Assembly: GCA_020633205.1 (NCBI GenBank)
Contig: JACKEB010000011.1
Location: 372,001 to 436,000, forward strand
From: Polyangiaceae bacterium
GTDB lineage: Bacteria; Myxococcota_A; Polyangia; Polyangiales; Polyangiaceae
DNA length: 64,000 nt
Direction: 5' to 3'
Each line of letters begins with the position of its first letter. The stretch's first letter is position 1. A program made the position numbers and the translations under genes. Shown here one piece after another: positions 8,395 to 15,886 of this stretch. The notes beneath the pieces are model-generated. The model saw only the letters and a program-made list of their open reading frames with translations, made no database searches and had not been told where the DNA came from.

Positions 8395-9077
8395 GCGACG
8401 AGCGACTGAACGCGAGCAGTGAGCTTGGTCGCTTGGTTGGTAGCGCCCGTGTGGACGCTCCTTCAGCGGAAGCCATCGCCCGCATGGCCGCGCGATTGCC
8501 CGTCGGTCCACCTCCTGCGCCCACAGATGGCAGCGCGGGTGCTGGTGCGAGCGGTAGCAGCGCCGGGTTGAGCGGAGCCGCCAAGCTCGTCATTGCCGTG
8601 GGGATTAGCCTCGGGCTAGGAGCTGGGGGATACGCTCTACTTGGGGGTGAGAGAGCTCCGTCCGCCACTCCGCGCCTCGAAGAGGTGCCGGAACAGGTCG
8701 CACCTCCAGTCGAAGAACCGAAGGTAGTTCCCAGCGCTCCGGCGCCGACCGCCGAGGTCGAAGTGGAGCAAAGAGCCCCGGTTGAAGTCGAGGCACCACA
8801 AAAAGCGAGCAAACCCGCGGCGCCAAGCGAGGCTTCGATCCTCGAGCGAGCCCGTCGGAACCTGAGCAAGAACCCTGGGGCGGCGCTGGCTGCCACCCAA
8901 GAGCACAAGCGGCTCTACCCCTCTGGGGTGCTGGCGCAAGAGCGTGAAGTCATTGCCATCGAGGCGCTGAAGCGGCTCAAGCGCGAGGGCGAGGCGAAGA
9001 GCCGCGCGGAGACGTTCGAAGCCGAACATCCCGAGTCGGCGCACCAGCGCAAGGTCGAGTCGATCCTCGACGAGTGA
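8391..9077 (+). CDS. Single-pass membrane protein, putative anti-sigma partner
   Basis: This 228-residue protein overlaps the sigma gene by four bases. It has about 65 cytoplasmic N-terminal residues, one hydrophobic helix (AKLVIAVGISLGLGAGGYALL, ~64-84), and a Pro/Glu/Val-rich periplasmic stretch. A helical C-terminal domain with LERARRNLSKNPGAALAATQEHKRLYP resembles a tetratricopeptide-like helix pair. Coupling to an ECF gene and the one-helix topology suggest it binds and restrains the sigma factor. No zinc-binding anti-sigma motif is visible, so this is inference. Related proteins next to sigma genes are common in myxobacteria. Confidence 0.7.
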   Translation: MSDERLNASSELGRLVGSARVDAPSAEAIARMAARLPVGPPPAPTDGSAGAGASGSSAGLSGAAKLVIAVGISLGLGAGGYALLGGERAPSATPRLEEVPEQVAPPVEEPKVVPSAPAPTAEVEVEQRAPVEVEAPQKASKPAAPSEASILERARRNLSKNPGAALAATQEHKRLYPSGVLAQEREVIAIEALKRLKREGEAKSRAETFEAEHPESAHQRKVESILDE

Positions 9078-9139
9078 TAACCCGCTCCGACGGGCACCAC
9101 TGCATCGTCGTGTTGCAACATCAGAATGCGCGCCCAGGC

Positions 9140-10234
9140 ATGGGCCGGGTCGTACGTCGTTGGCTTGCGCTGAGCACCGTTGTAGGTGTGGGTGCGCTCG
9201 CGGCGGCGTGTGGTGACGACGTCCAGGTTGGAGACATGGGCGACGGTGGTGCGGGCACGAGCAACGGTGGCAGTGGTGGTGTGGGCGGTTCCGCGGGGAG
9301 CGCAGCAGGCGGCAGCGCAGCAGGCGGCAGCGCGGCTGGCGGCAGCGGCGGAACGGTGATCACCACGGGGGGTACGGGGGCAACCGCCAGCGGCGGATCT
9401 GCTGGCACGACGGCTGGGACAGGAGCCGGCGGGAGCGGAGCCTGCGTGCAGACGATGTGTCAGGCGCACCTTTACAAGTGTGGAAATTGTATCGACGACG
9501 ATAACGACGGGTTGATCGATTCGGAGGACCCCGATTGCTTGGGGCCCTGTGACAACACGGAAGACTCCTACGATTCAGGCATCTCCGGAGGCAACGAAGC
9601 CCCGTGCAAGATGGACTGCTACTTCGACCAAGACACCGGTAACAACGACGGCTGTTACTGGTCGCATGAGTGCGACAAGCTCTCGACGCCGCCGAACTAC
9701 TACCCGAGTGGTGATAGCGCGTGCGAGTACGATGCCAATGCGAACATCCCGGGTACCGGCAAGGGTTGTAGCGAGCTCGAGACGGGGCAGGACCCGATGT
9801 GCGAGAGCTACTGCGGCCCGCTGACGCCCAACGGCTGCGACTGCTTCGGGTGCTGTGAGCTCCCGGCGGGCGGCGGCAAGTACGTCTACTTGGGCTCTGA
9901 GGATTCAGGGAAGAATCCCACGTGCACCAAGGAAGACGTCAACGACCCAACGAAGTGCCATCCTTGCACTCCGGTGCCTTCTTGCTTGAACACCTGCGAG
10001 GAGTGCGAGCTGTGCATCGGCAAGGACACGCTACCTGAGAGCTGTAACCCCCCGGGCACGGGCGGCGCAGGTGGGACCGGCGCAGGCGGTTCCGCGGGGC
10101 AAGGAACGGGTGGCACAGGTGGTGGCAGCTCGCAGTGTGCAGCAGGCGTCCAGCCCTGCGGCTTGGCCGGGCAGTCGCCGTGCCCGTCGGCGTACTACTG
10201 CGTGACCGGTTGCTGCATCGAAGCGCCTCGTTGA
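9140..10234 (+). CDS. Cys-rich surface lipoprotein with Gly-rich linker
   Basis: The ATG at 9140 gives a 364-residue lipoprotein with a lipobox ALAAAC near residue 22. An upstream GTG at 9074 would bury this signal and is rejected. A Gly/Ser/Thr-rich linker follows to about residue 110. A Cys-rich module then begins CIDDDNDGLIDSEDPDC, which resembles calcium-type DxDxDG loops of putative metal-binding repeats. It continues through CYWSHECD, CGPLTPNGCDCFGCCELP and CLNTCEECELC, and ends YCVTGCC. A second Gly-rich insertion interrupts the module just before its end. The same module forms the C-terminus of the lipoprotein at 13030. It is probably anchored to the outer membrane and exposed. No enzymatic function is recognised. 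Confidence 0.8.
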   Translation: MGRVVRRWLALSTVVGVGALAAACGDDVQVGDMGDGGAGTSNGGSGGVGGSAGSAAGGSAAGGSAAGGSGGTVITTGGTGATASGGSAGTTAGTGAGGSGACVQTMCQAHLYKCGNCIDDDNDGLIDSEDPDCLGPCDNTEDSYDSGISGGNEAPCKMDCYFDQDTGNNDGCYWSHECDKLSTPPNYYPSGDSACEYDANANIPGTGKGCSELETGQDPMCESYCGPLTPNGCDCFGCCELPAGGGKYVYLGSEDSGKNPTCTKEDVNDPTKCHPCTPVPSCLNTCEECELCIGKDTLPESCNPPGTGGAGGTGAGGSAGQGTGGTGGGSSQCAAGVQPCGLAGQSPCPSAYYCVTGCCIEAPR

Positions 10235-10309
10235 TTGGCTGAGGCGCTAGAACGCCCCCAAGAGCTATTTCCGTGAGGAGTCATGTGCCGGCCTTTTCGG
10301 GTCGGCAGG

Positions 10310-10335
10310 ACTCGGCGCGTGGCTGCGCGCCGAGT
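10310..10335 (+). promoter_or_regulatory. Perfect 10-bp hairpin abutting a ribosome-binding site
   Basis: ACTCGGCGCG (10310-10319) and CGCGCCGAGT (10326-10335) form a perfect stem with a six-base loop. The stem ends directly before AGGAGG at 10336, the ribosome-binding site of the lipoprotein gene at 10348. No T-run follows, so a factor-independent terminator is unlikely. A 5' mRNA structure or protein-binding site is more plausible. Confidence 0.45.
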
Positions 10336-10347
10336 AGGAGGAAGTCC

Positions 10348-11712
10348 ATGCGTTACGCACAAATTGGCTGGTTTTGCTTGGGTTTGACGTTTGCCGCATG
10401 TGGCGGTGATGACGACCCGCCCAAGCAGGAACCGAAGGGCTGTGACCTTGTCGCTCAGACTGGCTGCGAAGAGGACCAAGTCTGTGAAGAGACCGTCGGC
10501 GGTGAGCCTGCGTGCTACGCGCCGGTCTCGGTGACGGGAAAGGTCTTTGATACCGCTGACAACTCCGCCATCGAGGCGGCGTTGGTGGTCGCGCGTGACG
10601 CGAACGGTGCTGCAGTGTCCAGCGTTGCCGTGACGGACGAGGAAGGCAACTACGACCTACGTGTCCCCGTGCAGCGCAACGCAGATGGCACGCCGGTGTC
10701 TACTTCGTACACGCTGCGGGCAGACGCTTCAGGCTATCTCTCGTTCCCGAAGCCACCGCGGGTCGCCCTGCCGGTTGACGTCAGCCTCGTGGATGGCGAC
10801 GGCAAGGTCGCAAACGTGGCGACGGATATCGGCTTGATCGCGCTGGGTGCAACCGACGGATTGGGTGCGGTCAGTGGCCACGTGAACGCGGACAACCCGG
10901 GAGGAACCTTGGTCGTTGCGGGGGGCGAAACTGGCATCGCTGATAGCGATGGAGCGTACACCGTGTTCAACGTGCCCGCAGGGAGTGTTGGGGTCCACGG
11001 CTACGCATCCGGGTTGGAACTCACGCCGAACACCGCCGACGTGAAGGCGGGAGAGACGACGGAAGGCGTCGATCTCGAGGCTGCGGGGGAAGCCACGGCA
11101 GTCGTGAGTGGACAGATCCAAATCGTGAACGGCGGGGGTGCTTCGGTGACCTCCGTGATCCTTGTCCCCGAGGAAACGTTCGATGAGACTGCGCTGCGCG
11201 GAGAAGCGCCTCGTGGCTTGCGAGCAGCTGACGTCAGCGGCGCTTGGTCGATAGCTGGCGTGCCGAAGGGGCGTTACGTCGTGCTCGCGGCCTTCGAGAA
11301 CGACGGGCTGGTGCGGGACCCGGACACCTCGATTGGCGGCACCGAGTTGGTACGCATCGACGTCACCGGCAACGACCTGCCCATCAGTGAGGGGTTCAAG
11401 GTAACCGGCGCTCTAGCGGTGTTCTCTCCCGGTGGAGATGGACCCGAAGGCGTAAGCGGCAATCCGGTGTTCGAGTGGGAAGACGACTCGAGCGAGGACA
11501 TGTATCGAGTGACTCTGTTCGATGCGCTCGGGACGCAGGTTTGGGAGACGGAGGGCAACTTCGACCCCGGTGGCAGCAAACCGGCCACGGTGACCTACGA
11601 TGGTCCGGCACTGACGCCCGGCATGTACTACCAGTACCGCGCGATCTCTTTGAAGAGCGGGGTGCCGATCTCCAGCACGGAAGATCTCAAGGGAGTATTC
11701 TACGCGGAATGA
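10348..11712 (+). CDS. Lipoprotein with carboxypeptidase-regulatory-like domains
   Basis: The ATG at 10348, preceded by AGGAGG, gives a 454-residue lipoprotein with lipobox LTFAAC at about residues 14-19. A Cys-containing segment (CDLVAQTGCEEDQVCEE) follows. Beta-sandwich stretches typical of carboxypeptidase-regulatory-like folds come next, for example VTGKVFDTADNSAIEAALVV with EGNYDLRVP, and a second GHVNADNPGGTLVVAGG with DGAYTVFNVPAGS. The C-terminal ~90 residues (PVFEWEDDSSEDMYRVTLFDALG) resemble a fibronectin-type domain. Such proteins bind carbohydrate or proteins at the cell surface. The stop overlaps the next ATG, so the two genes are co-translated. Confidence 0.8.
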   Translation: MRYAQIGWFCLGLTFAACGGDDDPPKQEPKGCDLVAQTGCEEDQVCEETVGGEPACYAPVSVTGKVFDTADNSAIEAALVVARDANGAAVSSVAVTDEEGNYDLRVPVQRNADGTPVSTSYTLRADASGYLSFPKPPRVALPVDVSLVDGDGKVANVATDIGLIALGATDGLGAVSGHVNADNPGGTLVVAGGETGIADSDGAYTVFNVPAGSVGVHGYASGLELTPNTADVKAGETTEGVDLEAAGEATAVVSGQIQIVNGGGASVTSVILVPEETFDETALRGEAPRGLRAADVSGAWSIAGVPKGRYVVLAAFENDGLVRDPDTSIGGTELVRIDVTGNDLPISEGFKVTGALAVFSPGGDGPEGVSGNPVFEWEDDSSEDMYRVTLFDALGTQVWETEGNFDPGGSKPATVTYDGPALTPGMYYQYRAISLKSGVPISSTEDLKGVFYAE

Positions 11713-12284
11713 TCCGCCTCCCTAAAGTCTCACTGAAAGCCAAGCAGCGTGCCCCTCGCGCCCTTCGCCGCAGCGGGCGGGCGCTGCGTCCAGCGCTCGC
11801 CGCTCTTGCCGGCTTGAGCGTGCTGGTGGCCGCTGGTTCTGCCTTCGGGCAGATCAAGCGGCCAGGTAGCCACATCGACTACACATTCGAAGCCGAGCCC
11901 CATTTGCTGCTGGGTCCGCTCGCCCCGTTCGATCGCGACGATGACGACGTAGGCTTCGGCTTTCGCGGCACGTTCGAGCTGGTGGACAACGGCTTCGTCA
12001 AAACGATCAACAACACGGTGGGGATCGGTTTTGGCTTCGACCATCAGAAGAACGTCGACCGCATCCCGATCGTGATGCAGTGGAACTTCTGGTTGCATCC
12101 AAAGTTCTCCGTCTTTGGTGAGCCAGGTGCGGCAATCCGCTTGCGCCGCGAAGGCAAGCGCAAAGACAAGTTCGATGCGTTCGTCTTCTACGGTGGTGGG
12201 CGCTGGCACTTCGTTGATTGGGCGTCGTTGACGCTGCGTGTGGGACACCCTGTGGCCAGCCTCGGTGTGTCGTTCTTTATCTAG
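11709..12284 (+). CDS. Small outer-membrane-like protein
   Basis: This 191-residue protein is coupled by an ATGA overlap to the preceding lipoprotein. It has a long basic N-terminus followed by a hydrophobic signal (LAALAGLSVLVAAGSAFGQ, ~residues 35-54). The mature part has alternating strands such as HIDYTFEAEPHLLLG, VGFGFRGTFELVDNG and VGIGFGFDHQ, and ends VGHPVASLGVSFFI with the aromatic-terminated pattern of outer-membrane barrels. With about 135 mature residues it would make an eight-stranded barrel at most. No family is recognised. Its tie to the lipoprotein suggests a surface complex. Confidence 0.7.
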   Translation: MIRLPKVSLKAKQRAPRALRRSGRALRPALAALAGLSVLVAAGSAFGQIKRPGSHIDYTFEAEPHLLLGPLAPFDRDDDDVGFGFRGTFELVDNGFVKTINNTVGIGFGFDHQKNVDRIPIVMQWNFWLHPKFSVFGEPGAAIRLRREGKRKDKFDAFVFYGGGRWHFVDWASLTLRVGHPVASLGVSFFI

Positions 12285-13029
12285 AACGTTGCCCGGAGGA
12301 TATGCGCGTGGCGGCGCTTGCTTGCCGTCACGTGATGCCATGCGGAAGCGACATTGCCGCGAGGAACCTGAATTTGGCGCATTGGCGAATGTTGCCGTGG
12401 GGGAATGCGAGGTTCGCGGTAAAGTTGCTGCGTGGAAAATTTACGCGGACCGCTGGTGCGGTTTGAGACTGGTTTGCTGTGCGGAAATGGTGCACTGGGG
12501 GCGCTGAGGCGGCGCCGCCCGGCGGCCAACTGCGGCTGATGCGCAGGCGCGCGGTGGTGGCCCCGCGACTTCGGACTGGAGCGGTGTTGAGGTGGCGGGG
12601 TCGCGGCCAACGGCGCAGGTCGATGAGCGCGGAACGGGCTACGCCGTGGAACCGGAGACGCTCGTTGAACCGTCGGCGAACGTCAGGTGCGGAAGTCACC
12701 CGCGCGCCCGTGAGACACCTCCAGTCGACTGTGGCGGTGCGCCTCACCCCCAACCCCTCAATCCGCGCTGAAGTCCCATGCAACGGGGTGCTCAGCGGCG
12801 AGTGTTTCGCTCTGCAAAGTGCTTCTGCGGGGGCTGTCAGAGAACGCGGAAGCGCTGGATTCACTTAGATCCGTATGCGTAGGGAAAACCGGGCGCGAGC
12901 TCATAAAGCCGAGTGAAACCCTCCACGAAAGCCTCTGGTTGAGTGGCTCTGGCGCGCGTGCGTCTCAAGTCGACGTGCTTGGGAAAGATGTGCCCGCGTT
13001 CGGAAACAGCAGGAGCTGGCGGAGGACAC
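12285..13029. other. 745-bp region without a convincing gene
   Basis: The ORFs in this stretch give Arg/Pro/Ala-rich translations on both strands with no recognisable family and no good ribosome-binding sites. The composition differs locally (around 12385-12450 it is less GC-rich), but no repeat, tRNA or element ends were found. The last bases supply GGAGGA before the gene at 13030. Confidence 0.4.
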
Positions 13030-15711
13030 ATGCGGCAGTCTTTGGCAGGGTTTGCCCTGACGTTATCTTTGGGGTTGGTTGCTTGCGGGAGCGGCGACGA
13101 GACGCAGGGCGCGGGTGGCAACGGCGCCACCGGCGGTACGGGCGCCTCTGCTGGCTCCGCTCAAGGAGGCTCCGCTGGCAACGCTCAGGGCGGCTCCGCC
13201 GGCAACGCACAGGGCGGTAGCTCCGGTTCCAACCAAGGCGGAACAGGCGCCGGCGGCAACGGCGGCGTGGGCGGCAACGGCGGCGTGGGCGGTTCCTCTG
13301 GGGCCGCTGCGGGCGGCACTTCTTCTTCGGGTGGAACGTCCTCGGGCGGCACCTCTGCGGGCGGCACCTCTGCGGCTGGTAGCTCTGCGGGAGGGACCAC
13401 GTCGGGCGGAACCTCAGCGGGCGGCGGCAGCGCGGCCGGTACATCCTCAGGCGGAACGTCATCGGGCGGCACGGCCTCAGGCGGAACATCCTCAGGCGGG
13501 ACTTCCTCGGGCGGCACGTCAGCCGGCGGAAGCTCGGCAGGTGGAACATCTTCAGCGGGTGGGAGCTCGGCAGGTGGAACGTCTGCTGGCGGCACGTCGA
13601 CGGGGGGTAGCTCATCGGGCGCAGGCGGCACGGCGGGCACTGGCGGCACGAGCGGCGGCTGCACCCTCGACAGCGAGTGTGACGACGGCTTGTTCTGCAA
13701 CGGCGCAGAGACGTGCGACACCGGCACCGGTGCCTGCGTGTCCGGGCAACAGGTCACTTGCACGAACTCCGACGGCGCGGACTGCACCACCGAGGTGTGT
13801 AGCGAGGCGGCTCAGGGGTGCGTTTCCGTGCCTCAGGATGCGTTGTGCTCCAACGGCTTGTTCTGCGATGGCGTCGAGCGCTGTGACCCGGCGAGCTCCA
13901 GTGACGCATCAGGCTGTGTCTCCGGCAGCGCACCGAACTGCAATGACGGCTTCAGCTGCACGACGGACAGCTGCGTCGAAGGTTCCGGCTGTGTTCACGT
14001 CGGTGTCGACTCCGTGTGTTCGAACGGTCAATACTGCGATGGCGCAGAGACCTGTGCGCCCGGTACCCCTGGCTCCGACGCTCAAGGTTGTGTCGCTGGT
14101 GCGCCTGTCGTTTGCAACGACAACATCGGTTGCACCACGGACAGCTGCGACGAAGGCACCGACTCGTGCAAGGCGGTCGCCAACGACAACTTCTGCGACG
14201 ACGGCGTGTACTGCAACGGCGCCGAGACGTGCGCGACGAACGGCGCGGGTGACGCGAACGGCTGCTTGGTTGCTTCGCCGGTGGTGTGCAACGACAGCGT
14301 GGGCTGCACCGACGACGCCTGCGACGAGAACGTTGCAGGCTGTGTCTTCACGCCGAATCAAGGCAACTGCGCTGCGGGTCAGGCCTGTCTGGCGACGGGG
14401 TGTGTGGCGGGCACTGCCTGCACCCAAGACTCCGACTGCAACGACAACGATCCGTGCACCGTCGGCGAGATGTGCAACCTGAGCACCGGGCTCTGCGTGC
14501 CGGGCACGGCGAAGGACTGCAGCGACGGACTCTACTGCACCGTGGACAGCTGCGAGGCCGGCACCGGCGCGTGCCTCCACGCACCGCAGGATATCCGTTG
14601 TGGAAACTCGACGGTGTGCGACGGCGTGGAGACCTGCTCTCCAAGTGACCCGAACTCGGACTCCGATGGTTGCGTCGCGGGCACTGCGCCGACGTGCGAC
14701 GACGGCTTCAGCTGCACGACGGACTACTGCGACGCGACGCTGGGTTGTCAGGCGTCTCCCAACGACTCGGCCTGTTCCGACGGTGCGGTGTGCAACGGTG
14801 TCGAACGTTGTCAGCCTGCAACGTCTGGCGCCAACGCAGCGGGCTGCGTCGCCGGCACCACGCTTAGCTGTCCAGACGACGGCGTCGCATGCACCACGCA
14901 GATGTGCTCCGAGTCGGCGGGTGGCTGTGTCGCGATCCCCGACGACAACCTCTGCACCGGCACCCAGACGTGCGACCCAGTGCAGGGCTGCGGCAACTAC
15001 TGCGTCGTGCGCGCGTGCCAGGGCAAGGTGTACGAGTGCGGTGACTGTCTCGACAACGACAACGACGGCAAGATCGACTCCAAGGACGTCAGCTGTCTCG
15101 GCGCCTGTGACAACAACGAGGAAGGCTACAAGGGCGAGATCCCCGGTCAAAACTCAGCGCCTTGCAAGGCGGACTGCTACTTCGACGGCGACTCCGGTTC
15201 CGGCAACGACGACTGCTACTGGAGCCACGAGTGCGATACCCATGAGGTTGCGCCGAACTACGATCCCGAAGGCAAGAAGTGCCAGTACGACCCGGGCGCG
15301 AGCCTACCTGGCACGCAGATGTCTTGCGCACAGGCCTACCAAACTCAGAGCAACGCCTGCGCCAGCTACTGCGGCCCGCTCACTCCCAATGGCTGTGACT
15401 GCTTTGGTTGTTGCGCCATCCCAGGGGCCAGCACCACGGTGTATCTCGGTTCAGAGGACAACCGCGGTGATGGCACTTGCACGCCGGACACGCTCAACGA
15501 TCCCACCAAGTGCCGTCCGTGTGATCAGGTACCTGCGTGCCTGAACACCTGCGAGCACTGTGAAATCTGCTTGGGCAAGCCGGACCTTCCCGCAGACTGC
15601 ACCGAGCAGCAGTGCCCCACGGGCCGCCAGCAGTGTGGACAACCGGGCCAAGCGGAGTGCCCTGCAGGCGAGTTCTGTGTGACCGGTTGTTGCTACCCCA
15701 CCGCGGGCTAA
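13030..15711 (+). CDS. Large Cys-rich repeat lipoprotein
   Basis: The ATG at 13030, with GGAGGA upstream, gives an 893-residue lipoprotein with lipobox LGLVAC. Residues ~28-215 are a low-complexity Gly/Ser/Thr/Ala linker built from GGTSSGGTS-like units. Seven tandem Cys-rich repeats of about 45-55 residues follow, recognisable by DGLFCNGAETC, NGLFCDGVERC, NGQYCDGAETC, DGVYCNGAETC, a divergent DNDPCTVGEMC, NSTVCDGVETC and DGAVCNGVERC. Each repeat is followed by a CTTDxCDE-type segment. The final ~220 residues match the Cys-rich module of the lipoprotein at 9140, from CLDNDNDGKIDSKD to FCVTGCC. It is probably a long, disulphide-rich surface fibre anchored by lipid. An adhesive or structural role is inferred. 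Confidence 0.85.
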   Translation: MRQSLAGFALTLSLGLVACGSGDETQGAGGNGATGGTGASAGSAQGGSAGNAQGGSAGNAQGGSSGSNQGGTGAGGNGGVGGNGGVGGSSGAAAGGTSSSGGTSSGGTSAGGTSAAGSSAGGTTSGGTSAGGGSAAGTSSGGTSSGGTASGGTSSGGTSSGGTSAGGSSAGGTSSAGGSSAGGTSAGGTSTGGSSSGAGGTAGTGGTSGGCTLDSECDDGLFCNGAETCDTGTGACVSGQQVTCTNSDGADCTTEVCSEAAQGCVSVPQDALCSNGLFCDGVERCDPASSSDASGCVSGSAPNCNDGFSCTTDSCVEGSGCVHVGVDSVCSNGQYCDGAETCAPGTPGSDAQGCVAGAPVVCNDNIGCTTDSCDEGTDSCKAVANDNFCDDGVYCNGAETCATNGAGDANGCLVASPVVCNDSVGCTDDACDENVAGCVFTPNQGNCAAGQACLATGCVAGTACTQDSDCNDNDPCTVGEMCNLSTGLCVPGTAKDCSDGLYCTVDSCEAGTGACLHAPQDIRCGNSTVCDGVETCSPSDPNSDSDGCVAGTAPTCDDGFSCTTDYCDATLGCQASPNDSACSDGAVCNGVERCQPATSGANAAGCVAGTTLSCPDDGVACTTQMCSESAGGCVAIPDDNLCTGTQTCDPVQGCGNYCVVRACQGKVYECGDCLDNDNDGKIDSKDVSCLGACDNNEEGYKGEIPGQNSAPCKADCYFDGDSGSGNDDCYWSHECDTHEVAPNYDPEGKKCQYDPGASLPGTQMSCAQAYQTQSNACASYCGPLTPNGCDCFGCCAIPGASTTVYLGSEDNRGDGTCTPDTLNDPTKCRPCDQVPACLNTCEHCEICLGKPDLPADCTEQQCPTGRQQCGQPGQAECPAGEFCVTGCCYPTAG
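13117..13660 (+). repeat. Low-complexity GGC/GCN-rich coding repeat
   Basis: About 540 bases encode the Gly/Ser/Thr/Ala linker of the large lipoprotein. Irregular 12-18 bp units such as GGCGGCACCTC and GGCGGAACATCC recur. Because the codons are GC-rich, several other frames also stay open here. Those overlapping frames are shadows, not genes. Confidence 0.7.
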
Positions 15712-15733
15712 CAACAAGCATGCGAGCAGCGAA

Positions 15734-15759
15734 AGGCCGTCGGAGTGATCCGGCGGCCT
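15734..15759 (+). terminator. Probable terminator hairpin
   Basis: AGGCCGTCGGA (15734-15744) pairs with TCCGGCGGCCT (15749-15759) through an 11-bp stem with one G-T pair and a GTGA loop. It lies 23 bases after the stop of the Cys-rich lipoprotein and before the convergent kinase gene. The downstream T-run is weak (GCTTTGT). Confidence 0.55.
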
Positions 15760-15886
15760 GCGCGCTTTGTAGGGGCTTGGTCGCTGCAGGACGCTCCAGG
15801 GCGTCGAAAGCCTAGAATGGCCGCGCGGAAAATATGGCTAGAGAGCAAGCTCACTCCAGCGCAGCGGTGCGATCAGCGAGACCGGC

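Noticed and set aside
12328..12864. A 178-codon minus-strand frame
   Set aside because: Composition is Arg/Pro/Ala-rich with no domain, no ribosome-binding site and no neighbour context.
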